DNA of 46,297 nucleotides, taken from the NCBI GenBank assembly GCA_943328795.2, contig CALQBK020000018.1:1-46297 (forward strand). Reading direction: 5' to 3'. Positions 8,767 through 16,243 of the stretch are shown in pieces. The stretch is from Bifidobacterium breve (lineage in GTDB: Bacteria > Myxococcota_A > UBA796 > SXON01). Position 1 is the stretch's first letter. The number at the start of each line of letters is the position of its first letter. Under the pieces are notes generated by a model. It had not been told where the DNA came from and searched no databases. It saw only the letters and a program-made list of their open reading frames with translations. The translations under genes were made by a program, and so were the position numbers.

Positions 8767-9128
8767 CCGACCAAGCTCGCCTGCGCATCGCCGCCGGGAT
8801 GGGCGCCACCGCCGTGGCCGCCGGGGCGTTCGGCGCACACTTGCTGAAGGACCTCGTGACCCCCGAGCGCCTACTGACGTGGGAGACCGGCGCGCGCTAC
8901 CACCTCGTCCACGCCGTCGTGCTGCTGGCGTTGGCGCTGTTCCCTGCCCGAACCCACCGCTCGTTCGAGCTCCTGTTCGCGGGCTCGTGCGTGTTCGCCG
9001 GGTCCCTCTACCTGCTCGTCTTGCTCAACCAGCCGCTCCTCGGCGCGATCACGCCCATCGGCGGCGTGCTGCTGATCACGGGGTGGGTGACCTTGGGGCT
9101 GTCGCGCACAAAGCCGGGGCCTGGATAG
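8763..9128 (+). CDS. DUF423 family inner-membrane protein
   Basis: Small integral membrane protein of 121 residues with about four hydrophobic helices: GMGATAVAAGAFGAH, the YHLVHAVVLLALALF helix, FAGSCVFAGSLYLLVLL and TPIGGVLLITGWVTLGL. The signature GAFGAHLL near the N terminus and 'PIGG..L..GW' near the C terminus are those of DUF423 (YgdD-like) proteins, whose function is not established. GTG 8763 overlaps the previous TGA by four bases. The stop TAG is shared with the first base pairs of a palindromic repeat that probably ends the operon. Confidence 0.8.
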   Translation: MTDQARLRIAAGMGATAVAAGAFGAHLLKDLVTPERLLTWETGARYHLVHAVVLLALALFPARTHRSFELLFAGSCVFAGSLYLLVLLNQPLLGAITPIGGVLLITGWVTLGLSRTKPGPG

Positions 9129-9175
9129 CCCAAAGTGTCCGCGAGGCGCAGCCGCAGCGGCACACTTTTGGGGCT
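9127..9175 (+). repeat. Palindromic intergenic repeat, copy A (probable terminator)
   Basis: The arms AGCCCAAAGTGT and CACACTTTTGGGGCT pair around a centre GCGAGGCGCAGCCGCAGC. The element begins inside the TAG stop of the DUF423 gene. The same centre recurs at 12162-12209, 25373-25440 and 44132-44190, always at gene 3' ends. A REP-like element acting as terminator is the simplest reading. Confidence 0.65.
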
Positions 9176-9221
9176 CGCTTCGCCCGTCCGGCGAAGGAAG
9201 CAGGGCGAAGCAGAATAACTT

Positions 9222-9256
9222 AGCCCAGGAGGGGCCGCTTGCGGCACATCCTGGGT
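9222..9256 (+). repeat. Palindromic intergenic repeat, short copy A2
   Basis: AGCCCAGGA pairs with TCCTGGGTT around GGGGCCGCTTGCGGCACA. The half GCTTGCGGCACATCCTGGG is identical to the right half of the copy at 25373-25440, so this is a second module of the same repeat family. It lies 47 bases after copy A and before hflX. Confidence 0.55.
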
Positions 9257-9281
9257 TAAGGCCCCCCCGCCCGGAGCCCGC

Positions 9282-11018
9282 ATCGAGACGCTTTTTGGAA
9301 ACACCGAAGGCCTGAAGCCCAGCCAGAACAAGGCCCTCCAAGCGCTCTACCAGCGCCGGGTCCCGGCCAACCGGTTCGTGAGCCCCGAGTTCGCCCGCCG
9401 GCTGACCGAGCTCTCGCGAGAGACGGGCAGGCAGATCGGGACGCTCGTGGACCGCACAGGCATCGTGGAGAAGGTCATCATCGGTGATGCCCACCGCCTG
9501 TTCATCCCCGACCTCGGGCGAGCCCGCGCGGGCGCTGGGCGCTTCCGCGGCACGCGGCTCATCCACACCCACGTGCGCGGCGAGGGGCTCTCACGGGACG
9601 ACCTGACCGACCTCGCGCTGCTCCGCTTCGACACGGTCGTGGTGATCCAGGTGGGCGCGGACGGCCTGCCGGGCGAGGTGGAGTACGCGTACCTGCTGCC
9701 GCCGCGCAAGGGCGAGGACACCACCCGCGTCGAGCGCTTGCCGTCGGTGCACGGCTGGGACGTCGACTTCCTCGAATTCGTCCGTGACCTCGAGCTGCAA
9801 TTCGGCGAGGTCGTCAAGGCGCGCGACGTCCAGGGGCGAGAGAGCGCTGTGCTGGTCAGCGTGACGACGCGGGACCCGCGGGGGGCGCGGCGCTCGCTGG
9901 CCGAGCTCGCGCGGTTGGCGGACAGCGCCGGGCTCTACGTCGCGGACGAGCAGCTCCAGGTCCGCAAGGCCGTGGACGGACGCACGTTGGTCGGCGAAGG
10001 CAAGCTCAAGGAGCTCGTCACCCGCTGCATGCAGCTCGGCGCAGACGTGCTGATCTTCGACCAAGAGCTCTCCCCGAGCCAGCTGCGGAACATCGCGACC
10101 GAGACCGACCTGAAGGTGTTGGACCGCACGCAGCTGATCCTCGACATCTTCGCGCAGAGGGCCACCACGCGCGAGGGCAAGCTCCAGGTCGAGCTCGCCC
10201 AGCTTCGGTACCGGAAGCCGCGCCTGCAGCTGATGCCCACGGCGATGAGCCGCCTGACAGGCGGGATCGGCGGGCGGGGTCCGGGCGAGACCAAGCTCGA
10301 GATCAACCGGCGGCGGTCCGACGAGCGAGAGACGCGGGTCGAGCGGATGCTCGAGGACATCACGAAGGAGCGCGCGATGCGTCGCGACCGGCGCAAGCGG
10401 GTCGGCCTGCCGCTCGTCTCGATCGTCGGGTACACGAACGCCGGGAAGTCCACCCTGCTGAACCGGATGACGAACAGCAAGGTCGACGCCGAGGACAAGC
10501 TGTTCGCGACCCTGGACCCCACGAGTCGGCGACTGCGGTTCCCCGAGATGCGCGAGATCATCCTGACCGACACGGTCGGGTTCATCCGCAACCTGCCGAA
10601 GGACCTCGTGCACGCGTTCCAGAGCACGCTCGACGAGGCCATCGAGGCCGACCTGTTGCTGCACGTCGTGAACGTGGGGGAAGACGACGCCGCGGAGCAG
10701 AAGGCCGCGGTGGACAAGGTCCTCGACCAGCTTGGCGCGTCCGGCACACCGTGCTTGCTGGTGTTGAACCAGGTGGACCGAGTGCCGCCCGAGGCGCTCC
10801 AGGAGCGGCTCGCCGCGTGGGGCGGCATCCCGGTGTCCGGAAAGACCGGCGAGGGGCTGGACGTGCTCCTGGAGCAGATCGAGCGGACCATCTTCCGGGG
10901 GCGCGCCGCGGCGGATTGGGCAGCGCGCGCCGCCGGGGCAGCGGCGGCCGCCCCGATCGACAACGGGGAACAGCCCGATGAAGCAACTGAATTTGACGGA
11001 CCGTCAGATTTTACTTGA
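9282..11018 (+). CDS. hflX: HflX ribosome-associated GTPase
   Basis: Translation-factor-like GTPase that binds the 50S subunit and splits or rescues stalled ribosomes; 578 residues as annotated. Domains in order: an N-terminal extension (GNTEGLKPSQ, about 6-15, then IGDAHRLFIPDLGR and RLIHTHVRGE) typical of delta/Geobacter-type HflX; the HflX domain (VGEGKLKEL, DQELSPSQLRNI, DRTQLILDIFAQRA, GGIGGRGPGETKLE); and the G domain with P-loop GYTNAGKSTLL, switch II DTVGFIRNLP and NQVD. The first canonical in-frame start is GTG 9378, but the conserved extension continues upstream in frame to ATC 9282, which has GGAG five bases before it; the frame closes at a stop at 9216 and there is no ATG, GTG or TTG between. 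I therefore place the start at ATC 9282. The 3' end carries an Ala-rich acidic tail. Confidence 0.9.
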   Translation: METLFGNTEGLKPSQNKALQALYQRRVPANRFVSPEFARRLTELSRETGRQIGTLVDRTGIVEKVIIGDAHRLFIPDLGRARAGAGRFRGTRLIHTHVRGEGLSRDDLTDLALLRFDTVVVIQVGADGLPGEVEYAYLLPPRKGEDTTRVERLPSVHGWDVDFLEFVRDLELQFGEVVKARDVQGRESAVLVSVTTRDPRGARRSLAELARLADSAGLYVADEQLQVRKAVDGRTLVGEGKLKELVTRCMQLGADVLIFDQELSPSQLRNIATETDLKVLDRTQLILDIFAQRATTREGKLQVELAQLRYRKPRLQLMPTAMSRLTGGIGGRGPGETKLEINRRRSDERETRVERMLEDITKERAMRRDRRKRVGLPLVSIVGYTNAGKSTLLNRMTNSKVDAEDKLFATLDPTSRRLRFPEMREIILTDTVGFIRNLPKDLVHAFQSTLDEAIEADLLLHVVNVGEDDAAEQKAAVDKVLDQLGASGTPCLLVLNQVDRVPPEALQERLAAWGGIPVSGKTGEGLDVLLEQIERTIFRGRAAADWAARAAGAAAAAPIDNGEQPDEATEFDGPSDFT

Positions 11019-11043
11019 ATCCGTCGCCAGGATGAAGTAAAGT
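10994..11043 (+). promoter_or_regulatory. Probable promoter with a 13-bp palindrome upstream
   Basis: TTGAAT (11015-11020), a 17-base spacer and TAAAGT (11038-11043) match sigma-70 elements at 4 of 6 each, upstream of the lipoprotein start at 11078. The perfect inverted repeat TGACGG-A-CCGTCA (10994-11006) sits just before the -35, inside the last codons of hflX, where an activator or repressor could bind. A weak hflX terminator is an alternative. Confidence 0.45.
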
Positions 11044-11077
11044 CGATGCGCTCCATACAGGAGCATGGAGGATTCTC

Positions 11078-11581
11078 ATGCGTAACCTTACTTTGCTTCT
11101 CGCCGCTTTCCCTCTCGTGATGTTCACCGCCTGCACCAGCGGCAAGGACACCGGTGGCACCGAGACCGGTGACACGGACACCGACACGGACACCGACACC
11201 GATGCCGACTTCACGATGATCGACTTCTCGGGCAGCTGCGCCGACAACGCCTGCATCTACACGATCACGACGACCAACGAGGCCAGCCTCCTCGAGCTCG
11301 ACATGACCGAGACGGACGACAGCTACCTGTACCACGAGTACCACGACGAGTTCGGCGCCGGCATGATGAACGCCGACAACTCCTACACGTACGAGCTCGA
11401 CCTCGCGGCCGTCACCGACATCAACGACGTGGGCCCCGGCACCACCCTGTTCTACGCGGACACCGTCCTCGACGGCACCACGTGGCTCTTCGGCGCGCAG
11501 GACTCCGCGGGCACGTACAGCTGCATCGTCACCGGCGACGACCCGGCGTACTACTCCACGGTCTGCACGAACGTGATGTAA
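11078..11581 (+). CDS. Asp-Thr repeat lipoprotein of unknown function
   Basis: Predicted secreted lipoprotein, 167 residues. Signal peptide MRNLTLLLAAFPLVMFTAC ends in the lipobox FTAC (Cys19). It is followed by a low-complexity tether with GDTDTDTDTDTDAD, encoded by a GACACC hexamer repeat, then a compact Cys-containing beta-rich domain (SGSCADNACIYTI; late GTYSCIVTGDD and STVCTNVM) with four Cys that could form disulfides. AT-richer upstream DNA carries a good promoter, and GGAGG lies about 8 bases before the ATG. Such Asp-Thr tethers are common on surface lipoproteins of Myxococcota. No enzyme motif is visible. A strong hairpin after the stop suggests single-gene transcription. Confidence 0.8.
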   Translation: MRNLTLLLAAFPLVMFTACTSGKDTGGTETGDTDTDTDTDTDADFTMIDFSGSCADNACIYTITTTNEASLLELDMTETDDSYLYHEYHDEFGAGMMNADNSYTYELDLAAVTDINDVGPGTTLFYADTVLDGTTWLFGAQDSAGTYSCIVTGDDPAYYSTVCTNVM

Positions 11582-11598
11582 TTCCCACGCGGACCCCC

Positions 11599-12153
11599 AT
11601 GGAGTCCGCAGGGCGAGGGCCTCGGCCCTCAAGCGGCAGCGCGTCCGGTTCGTCCGGGCGCGCTGTTTGCGTCTTGGTGGGGCTCGCCGGCTGCTACCAG
11701 TGGCCGATCGTCACGCCCGACCCGCTCGGCACCACCAACCCGGAGATCACCTCCACGACGATCGCCTGCGTGGAGGACGACGCCGAGTGGACGTTCACGG
11801 TCAACACCGATGCCTGGACGGGCAACGGCGTGCTCTACCTGTCCGCAGACGGGCAGTACATCGAGCAGCACTCGCTCCCGTCGGTGTCAGCGCCCTCCGA
11901 CGGGTCGTCGGACAAGCTCGAGCGCACGCTCGACGTGGTGGCGACCTGGCGGGACGTCGAGGCAAACACCTCCACCGCCTTCGGGTGTTCAAGCCCAGAC
12001 CTCGCTGGCATCATCACAGTCGCCTCGCGCTCGGGCGCCGAGACCACGGACTGCGTCGCGTTCGGGGTGGAACCCGCGCGCTGGTCGAATTGGGACGCGG
12101 GGGTGACGTGCGACACCCTGCGGGACACGGGCGACACGGGCGACACCGACTAA
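11599..12153 (+). CDS. Lipoprotein with C-terminal DTG repeat
   Basis: Predicted lipoprotein, 184 residues from ATG 11599. The lipobox VGLAGC places the modified Cys near residue 32; the n-region before it is unusually long and Ser/Gly-rich. The mature domain is beta-rich (EWTFTVNTDAW, GVLYLSADGQYIEQHSL, ERTLDVVATWRD) and contains several Cys; the end is DTLRDTGDTGDTD, the same kind of low-complexity acid tail found near the N terminus of the neighbouring lipoprotein. The sequence before the hydrophobic core contains a perfect 10-bp hairpin, so the start is uncertain; a TTG at 11674 would leave too short a signal peptide. Function unknown. Confidence 0.6.
   Translation: MESAGRGPRPSSGSASGSSGRAVCVLVGLAGCYQWPIVTPDPLGTTNPEITSTTIACVEDDAEWTFTVNTDAWTGNGVLYLSADGQYIEQHSLPSVSAPSDGSSDKLERTLDVVATWRDVEANTSTAFGCSSPDLAGIITVASRSGAETTDCVAFGVEPARWSNWDAGVTCDTLRDTGDTGDTD
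11639..11675 (+). terminator. Hairpin with T-rich tail
   Basis: GCGCGTCCGG pairs with CCGGGCGCGC over a TTCGT loop, ten pairs with one G-U, followed by TGTTTGCGTCTT. A shorter perfect hairpin, GAGGGCC-TC-GGCCCTC, lies at 11615-11630. Good intrinsic terminator for the lipoprotein ending at 11581, although it falls inside the N-terminal codons proposed for the next gene. Confidence 0.5.
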
Positions 12154-12161
12154 AAGAAGCG

Positions 12162-12209
12162 AGCGCCCAAACTGCGCGCTGCGGCCGCGCCTCGCGCGCA
12201 CTTGGGGCT
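12162..12209 (-). repeat. Palindromic intergenic repeat, copy B
   Basis: Minus-strand copy: AGCCCCAAGTGCGCGCGAGG leads into the shared centre and the arm GCAGTTTGGGCGCT. It fills the space between two convergent genes (stops at 12153 and 12208), so it can end both transcripts. Confidence 0.65.
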
Positions 12210-12888
12210 AAGGGGTGCTCGGGGCCTTCGCGTCCTTCGGGGGCAGCTCGCCCGGGGCCATCGCGCCGCCCGGGGGGCCCTTGCCATCAGGGGGAGCCAT
12301 CCCGGCACCGTCCGGCGGGGCTTGGCCCCCCGGGGGCGGTCCGCCACCGGCCGGCAAGTTCGCCAGCGTAGGGCTGTCCGTCGCGAACGCGTTCGGCGCG
12401 CCGTCGACGAGCGTGAAGTTCAGCGTCGAGATCGGCTCCTGGCCAACATTGACGTCCACCAGCAGCGCGGACGGCTCGGCGAGCTGCGGGCCGTTGCCCT
12501 CGGTGTCCACGAACGCGAGCATGTCGATCTTGCCGAGCCCCTTCGGGACCTCGAGCTCCCAGTGCCCGACCTTCTCCAGCATCATCGCGTGCAAGATGTT
12601 CGGCCGACCGTCCGGCCCGACCTGGAAGAAGTCCACGCGGTAGTGCCCCGTGGTCGCGCCGGTGTAGACGAACTCGCCGGAGAGCAACACCCCGGTACCG
12701 GCCGGTACGGTGAGGGTAGGCATGCTCGGGGCGCCGCCGCCTGGGCCGCCGGCATCGCCAGGGGGAGGAGGAGGCCCCTGCTCCCCGCCCGCACCCGGGC
12801 CGGGAGGGAGCTGCATCCCGGGGCCGGCGCCCTCGGGCACTGCGGTCGGGTCCGGGCAACCAACGAGGAGGAGGGAGAACAACAGCAT
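12208..12888 (-). CDS. Pro/Gly-rich lipoprotein
   Basis: Predicted lipoprotein, 226 residues. ATG 12888 is chosen over upstream in-frame codons because AAGGAG lies 6-7 bases before it and a short signal peptide MLLFSLLLVGC follows, with lipobox LVGC (Cys11). The mature protein has a Pro/Gly-rich spacer, a central beta-sandwich-like region of about 100 residues (LLSGEFVYTGATTGHYRVD, ELEVPKGLGKIDMLAFVD, GQEPISTLNFTLVD) and a Pro/Gly/Ala-rich tail ending GELPPKDAKAPSTP. The central part resembles the transthyretin/carboxypeptidase-regulatory type of fold in pattern only. It is downstream of a kinase and a periplasmic protein on the same strand, with a 50-base gap. Function unknown. Confidence 0.75.
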   Translation of the reverse strand: MLLFSLLLVGCPDPTAVPEGAGPGMQLPPGPGAGGEQGPPPPPGDAGGPGGGAPSMPTLTVPAGTGVLLSGEFVYTGATTGHYRVDFFQVGPDGRPNILHAMMLEKVGHWELEVPKGLGKIDMLAFVDTEGNGPQLAEPSALLVDVNVGQEPISTLNFTLVDGAPNAFATDSPTLANLPAGGGPPPGGQAPPDGAGMAPPDGKGPPGGAMAPGELPPKDAKAPSTP

Positions 12889-12940
12889 GAGCGCTCCTTG
12901 ACAGGCCCCACTAGAGCGGCGCTCTTTCCTCGTCAAGCGT

Positions 12941-13735
12941 TCACCGAAAAACGAACGAGAGCCCAAACAGCGCCCCGGCTGTCCCCCACGCGGCGTACGC
13001 GCCGTACGCGAGCTCTTGCTCCCGCGTCCACGCCGCGTCGACGATCTCCACGGACCCGTACTCATCGACGCGGTCGGCCTGGAGCCGCGCGCCCACCGCC
13101 AATCCAACCCCCGCGGCCGCGACGACGCCCGACGCGATCGCCCACGCCGGCGACAACACCCGCCCGCGGCGCGCTTCCAGCGGCTGGGGTGCGGCCGCCA
13201 TCCCCTCGGGCAGGCCCGTCTGCACGAGCGCCGCCTCGCCCGCCGGCAAGTTCACCGCCTTCCCAAACAACACGGCCCGGCCGTCGAGCGAGACCACCTG
13301 GACGACGTGCCAGCCCTCGGGCACCTGCGCCGGCCACCCGTCGACGGTCCGACCATCCACCCGCCCCGCGTCCTGGTTCGTGTCCATCGACAACGACCCT
13401 GCGCCGTCCAGCGCCGCGGTCTTCCAGACCTGCTCCAGGGCGGGGCCGAGGCGCGCGTCCCACGTGTCGGGGTCGATCGCCTTGGCCGACGCGAAGAACC
13501 GGACCCCGCCGCCGGGCGTGCCGAACTCGGCGACGCCGCCGCGCACCACCAGGTAGTGGGCGACCTGGGCAGGCGCCGCCTCGGAGCACGCCATCGCGGC
13601 CTCGGCTTCACCGAGATCGTGGTCGGCCGACGCGAAGTCGGCGGACAGCGCGTGCGCCAAGGCCTGGTCCAACGAGGCGTCCAAGGACGGGCACGCGAAC
13701 GCCCGCGCGACGAGCAACAAGAACGGGAGTGTCAC
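12941..13735 (-). CDS. Exported protein with C-terminal membrane segment
   Basis: Hypothetical exported protein, 264 residues. GTG 13735 overlaps the kinase stop (GTGA) and has GGAG 7 bases upstream. The N-terminal hydrophobic stretch LPFLLLVARAFAC may be a signal peptide or lipobox. A helical, Ala-rich region (about 20-70) is followed by a region with GRTVDGWPAQVPEGWHVVQV, which looks like a PEGA-type surface-repeat strand, then a membrane segment WAIASGVVAAAGVGLAVGA near residue 200 and a final hydrophobic stretch AAWGTAGALFGLSFVF. Translational coupling to the kinase and the PEGA-like piece in both proteins suggest they act at the same envelope complex; this is inference. Confidence 0.65.
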   Translation of the reverse strand: MTLPFLLLVARAFACPSLDASLDQALAHALSADFASADHDLGEAEAAMACSEAAPAQVAHYLVVRGGVAEFGTPGGGVRFFASAKAIDPDTWDARLGPALEQVWKTAALDGAGSLSMDTNQDAGRVDGRTVDGWPAQVPEGWHVVQVVSLDGRAVLFGKAVNLPAGEAALVQTGLPEGMAAAPQPLEARRGRVLSPAWAIASGVVAAAGVGLAVGARLQADRVDEYGSVEIVDAAWTREQELAYGAYAAWGTAGALFGLSFVFR

Positions 13736-15489
13736 AGCTTCGCGCTCCAAGACTGGGTGGACATGTCGCAGACGTAGCCGGTCGGCTGGTCTGCCCCAAC
13801 GGTGATGGTGCGCCGGCAAGACCGGTCACCCAGCGCCGCGACGATCACGTGCTGGCCGTCGGCGACCTGCACACCCGCACGCGGAGTGGAGCCAGACGCC
13901 GTGCCGTCGATCTGCAGCGACGCGCCGGCCAAGGTGCACCCAAAGGACAACGGGCGGCGAACGACCGGCGGGGCCGCGTCCGCGGCGACGAGCGCGGCGG
14001 GGGTGACGACCGCGGGCACAGGTTGGGCGGCCGTTGGCGGCTCGCTCGCCGGGGGGGCATCCACCGGGCTGGCCGCGTGCTGGCCGGCCTCGATCCGCAC
14101 CGCAGCGACGTCAGCGGGCTTTTTCCCGGCTGACGACGACGGCGTGGCGGTCGGGTGACCAGGCTCGACGACGGGCGCGAGCACCGGCGCGGGCGCCGGC
14201 CCGGGCACCGGCCCGGGCACCGGCGCGGGCACCGGCGCGGGCACCGGCCCGGGCGTCTCCGGCGCTGTGGCGACCTGCCCTGACGGTTCGGGGGCGGCCT
14301 CGACCAGTGTCACTGCCTCGGGCGGCGCTGCTACCGGCGCCGGCTCCCCGGCGGGCCAGCGAACCCACGCCACCGCTGCCAGCCCGACGCTCACCAGCCC
14401 AGCCGCCACCGCCCCGACGACCGCGACGACGAGCAGCTTCCCGCCGCCTTCGACGGCCGCCGGGGCCGACGTGCGCTTGATTCCCCGCGCCGTGGCCAAG
14501 GCCTCGCCCGCGCCGGGCCCCGTCGCCGGCCCGCTCACGATGCCGAGCGACGTGCGGGACGGCAGCTCGGAGGTGTCCATCGTCCGGCTGCGCACCTCGA
14601 CGATCCCCGGCACGACCGACCGAGCGAGCCGGGCGACGTTCTCGCCCGGGAGCGTCGGCGCCAGCTCGCTGGCCCGCTCCTGGACCTCGGCAGCGGTCGG
14701 CCGGTCCTGGGCCTGGAACGCGACCATCCCCCTGAGCAGCGCGTCCGCCCCCGGCGGCAAGCCCAACGGGCGGATCCGCTCGTCCATGAACGCGTCGAGC
14801 CGGGCCTTCTCCATCGGCGGGCGCTCGGGCGCCTGGCCGCCCAGGAGCTCGAGCAGCGAGATCCCGAGCGCGTAGACGTCGTACGCGCTGCCGATCGGCT
14901 CTTGGACCCAAAACTCGGGCGCCATGTACGCCGGGGTCCCGAAGAAGCCGCTCTGCGTCACGCCCTCGCGGCCAAAGTCCGCGCGAGCAATGCCGAAGTC
15001 GAGCACCTTGACGCCCCCGCGCAGCGCGACCACCAAGTTGGCCGGCTTGATGTCCCGGTGCACCACGTTCAGCGGGTTCCCGGTGATCGGCGAGGCTGAC
15101 GACCACGCAACGTCGAGCGCCCCCGCCGCAGCCGCCACGATCTCGAACGCCGCGCGGGCAGGGAAAGGCGCCTGGCGTGACCGGAGCAGCCGCGCGATCT
15201 CCGCGACGTCCGCGCCCTCGATGTACTCCATGATCACCGCAGGGCGCCCCTCGATCTCGGTGAGGTCGAGCACCTGGACGATCCCCTCGTGCGACAAGAG
15301 CCCGAGCAGCCGCGCCTCGTCCCGCTGCCGGGCCACCAGGCCCGCGTCCCCTTCCCCCGCGTGCCGCAGGACCTTCACCGCGACGCGGCGCACGAACTGG
15401 TCCCGCCCGTGCAGGTTGGCCAGGTACACAGACCCGAAGCCGCCCTTGCCGAGGGTCCCCAAGAATTCCAGCTCCCGTGCCGTGCTCAC
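13732..15489 (-). CDS. Membrane Ser/Thr protein kinase (PknB type) with PEGA-like tail
   Basis: Eukaryote-like receptor Ser/Thr kinase, 585 residues. Kinase domain about 1-275: glycine loop GKGGFGSVY, VAVKVL Lys, catalytic loop HRDIKPANL near 145, DFG in VLDFGIA, activation segment GTPAYMAPE. All catalytic residues are present. A single membrane helix LLVVAVVGAVAAGLVSVGLAA lies near 350-370, followed by a Pro/Ala/Val-rich periplasmic stalk (PAPVPAPVPGPVPGPAPAP) encoded by 12-bp tandem repeats, and a C-terminal PEGA-like module (ASLQIDGTASGSTPRAGVQV) with a Cys pair. GTG 15489 is six bases from TAGGTT, a probable leaderless -10. Downstream genes at 12941 and 12208 are on the same strand, the first translationally coupled. 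Confidence 0.9.
   Translation of the reverse strand: MSTARELEFLGTLGKGGFGSVYLANLHGRDQFVRRVAVKVLRHAGEGDAGLVARQRDEARLLGLLSHEGIVQVLDLTEIEGRPAVIMEYIEGADVAEIARLLRSRQAPFPARAAFEIVAAAAGALDVAWSSASPITGNPLNVVHRDIKPANLVVALRGGVKVLDFGIARADFGREGVTQSGFFGTPAYMAPEFWVQEPIGSAYDVYALGISLLELLGGQAPERPPMEKARLDAFMDERIRPLGLPPGADALLRGMVAFQAQDRPTAAEVQERASELAPTLPGENVARLARSVVPGIVEVRSRTMDTSELPSRTSLGIVSGPATGPGAGEALATARGIKRTSAPAAVEGGGKLLVVAVVGAVAAGLVSVGLAAVAWVRWPAGEPAPVAAPPEAVTLVEAAPEPSGQVATAPETPGPVPAPVPAPVPGPVPGPAPAPVLAPVVEPGHPTATPSSSAGKKPADVAAVRIEAGQHAASPVDAPPASEPPTAAQPVPAVVTPAALVAADAAPPVVRRPLSFGCTLAGASLQIDGTASGSTPRAGVQVADGQHVIVAALGDRSCRRTITVGADQPTGYVCDMSTQSWSAKL
14181..14256. repeat. 12-bp GC-only tandem repeat in kinase stalk
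   Basis: About six copies of GCACCGGCSCGG encode alternating Pro-Ala/Val-Pro in the kinase stalk. This is a length-variable coding minisatellite, not a separate element. Confidence 0.8.
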
Positions 15490-15495
15490 GCCCGA

Positions 15496-15501
15496 AACCT
15501 A
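15496..15501 (-). promoter_or_regulatory. Candidate leaderless -10 box TAGGTT
   Basis: Six bases before the GTG of the kinase gene. The divergent gene at 15545 has TAGACG (15534-15539) five bases before its GTG, so the 55-base gap holds two back-to-back candidates. Confidence 0.4.
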
Positions 15502-15544
15502 CCACAGGCGCGGGCGGCAGGCCCACTGCACGATAGACGACGGC

Positions 15545-16174
15545 GTGCCCCCGCCTGACCCCGCCAGCGCCGCGCGCGCGGTCCGAGCCGTCCGGATCTT
15601 CCTGCCGATCTACCTCGCCGGCGTCTGCACCTTGCTGCTGCCGGCGCTCGCCCGCGTAGGTGGACTCGAGCTGCCCGTGCTCTCCCTGCTCGCGACGGCG
15701 AGCGTGGTGGCGATGGCCATCGGGGCGCCGACGTTCCTCGCGTGGCTCGGTCGGCAAGGGCACTACGACGCGCGCAAGGGCCTGCGGTTCCAGCTCGGCG
15801 CGGCGCTGCTCCGCAACCAGTACGTGCCCGTGGGCGGCCACGCGGAGGCCACGCAAGCGCCCTCCCCGCTCGGGTCCACGGGCAGAGACGCGGCGAGGGC
15901 CGCGTCAGACCTCGAGACGGCCGGGCTCCCGGGCCTCGCGATGAGCCTGCGTGCCGTGGCGAGCGAAGGCGAGATCACGAAGGTCGCGCTCCAGCGCGTC
16001 CAGCTCGTCGACCCCGCGGTCGCGGCCGAAGCCGAGCACGAGCTCGGGCGGCTCCGGGACCAGGTCACGCGGCTGTGTGGCCCCTCTCCGGGTGACCCGG
16101 AGTCCATCCAGACAGACCTCGACGACCTGCTCAACGGGCTGCGCCGCGCGAACGATCGCATGCGCGGGCGCTGA
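15545..16174 (+). CDS. Small membrane protein with C-terminal helical domain
   Basis: Hypothetical protein, 209 residues. Two adjacent membrane helices near the N terminus (FLPIYLAGVCTLLLPALA, then LPVLSLLATASVVAMAIGAP) are followed by about 130 residues of charged, helix-prone sequence rich in Ala, Leu, Glu and Arg (EAEHELGRLRDQVTRL, TDLDDLLNGLRRANDRMRGR). GTG 15545 is taken as the start because the region just upstream is the divergent promoter gap of the kinase, although the frame stays open further. The two-helix plus helical-tail layout is like the unrelated protein at 44190. Function unknown; next to kinase and lipoprotein genes, it may be an envelope component. Confidence 0.6.
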   Translation: MPPPDPASAARAVRAVRIFLPIYLAGVCTLLLPALARVGGLELPVLSLLATASVVAMAIGAPTFLAWLGRQGHYDARKGLRFQLGAALLRNQYVPVGGHAEATQAPSPLGSTGRDAARAASDLETAGLPGLAMSLRAVASEGEITKVALQRVQLVDPAVAAEAEHELGRLRDQVTRLCGPSPGDPESIQTDLDDLLNGLRRANDRMRGR

Positions 16175-16189
16175 CCTCCCGCGCCTGTT

Positions 16190-16222
16190 TTTCCGCGGAA
16201 AGGCGAACTTCCCCGATATACT
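16190..16222 (+). promoter_or_regulatory. Candidate promoter with palindromic operator
   Basis: TATACT (16217-16222) matches the -10 consensus at 5 of 6, 21 bases before the ATG at 16244. A perfect 12-bp palindrome TTTCCGCGGAAA (16190-16201) overlaps the expected -35 position, which lacks consensus, so a regulator may bind there. Confidence 0.45.
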
Positions 16223-16243
16223 CCGCGCGCCCCCAGGTACCCG

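Noticed and set aside
14181..14256. Tandem 12-bp units as a CRISPR or regulatory array
   Set aside because: Units are contiguous, in frame and encode the Pro-rich kinase stalk; there are no spacers.
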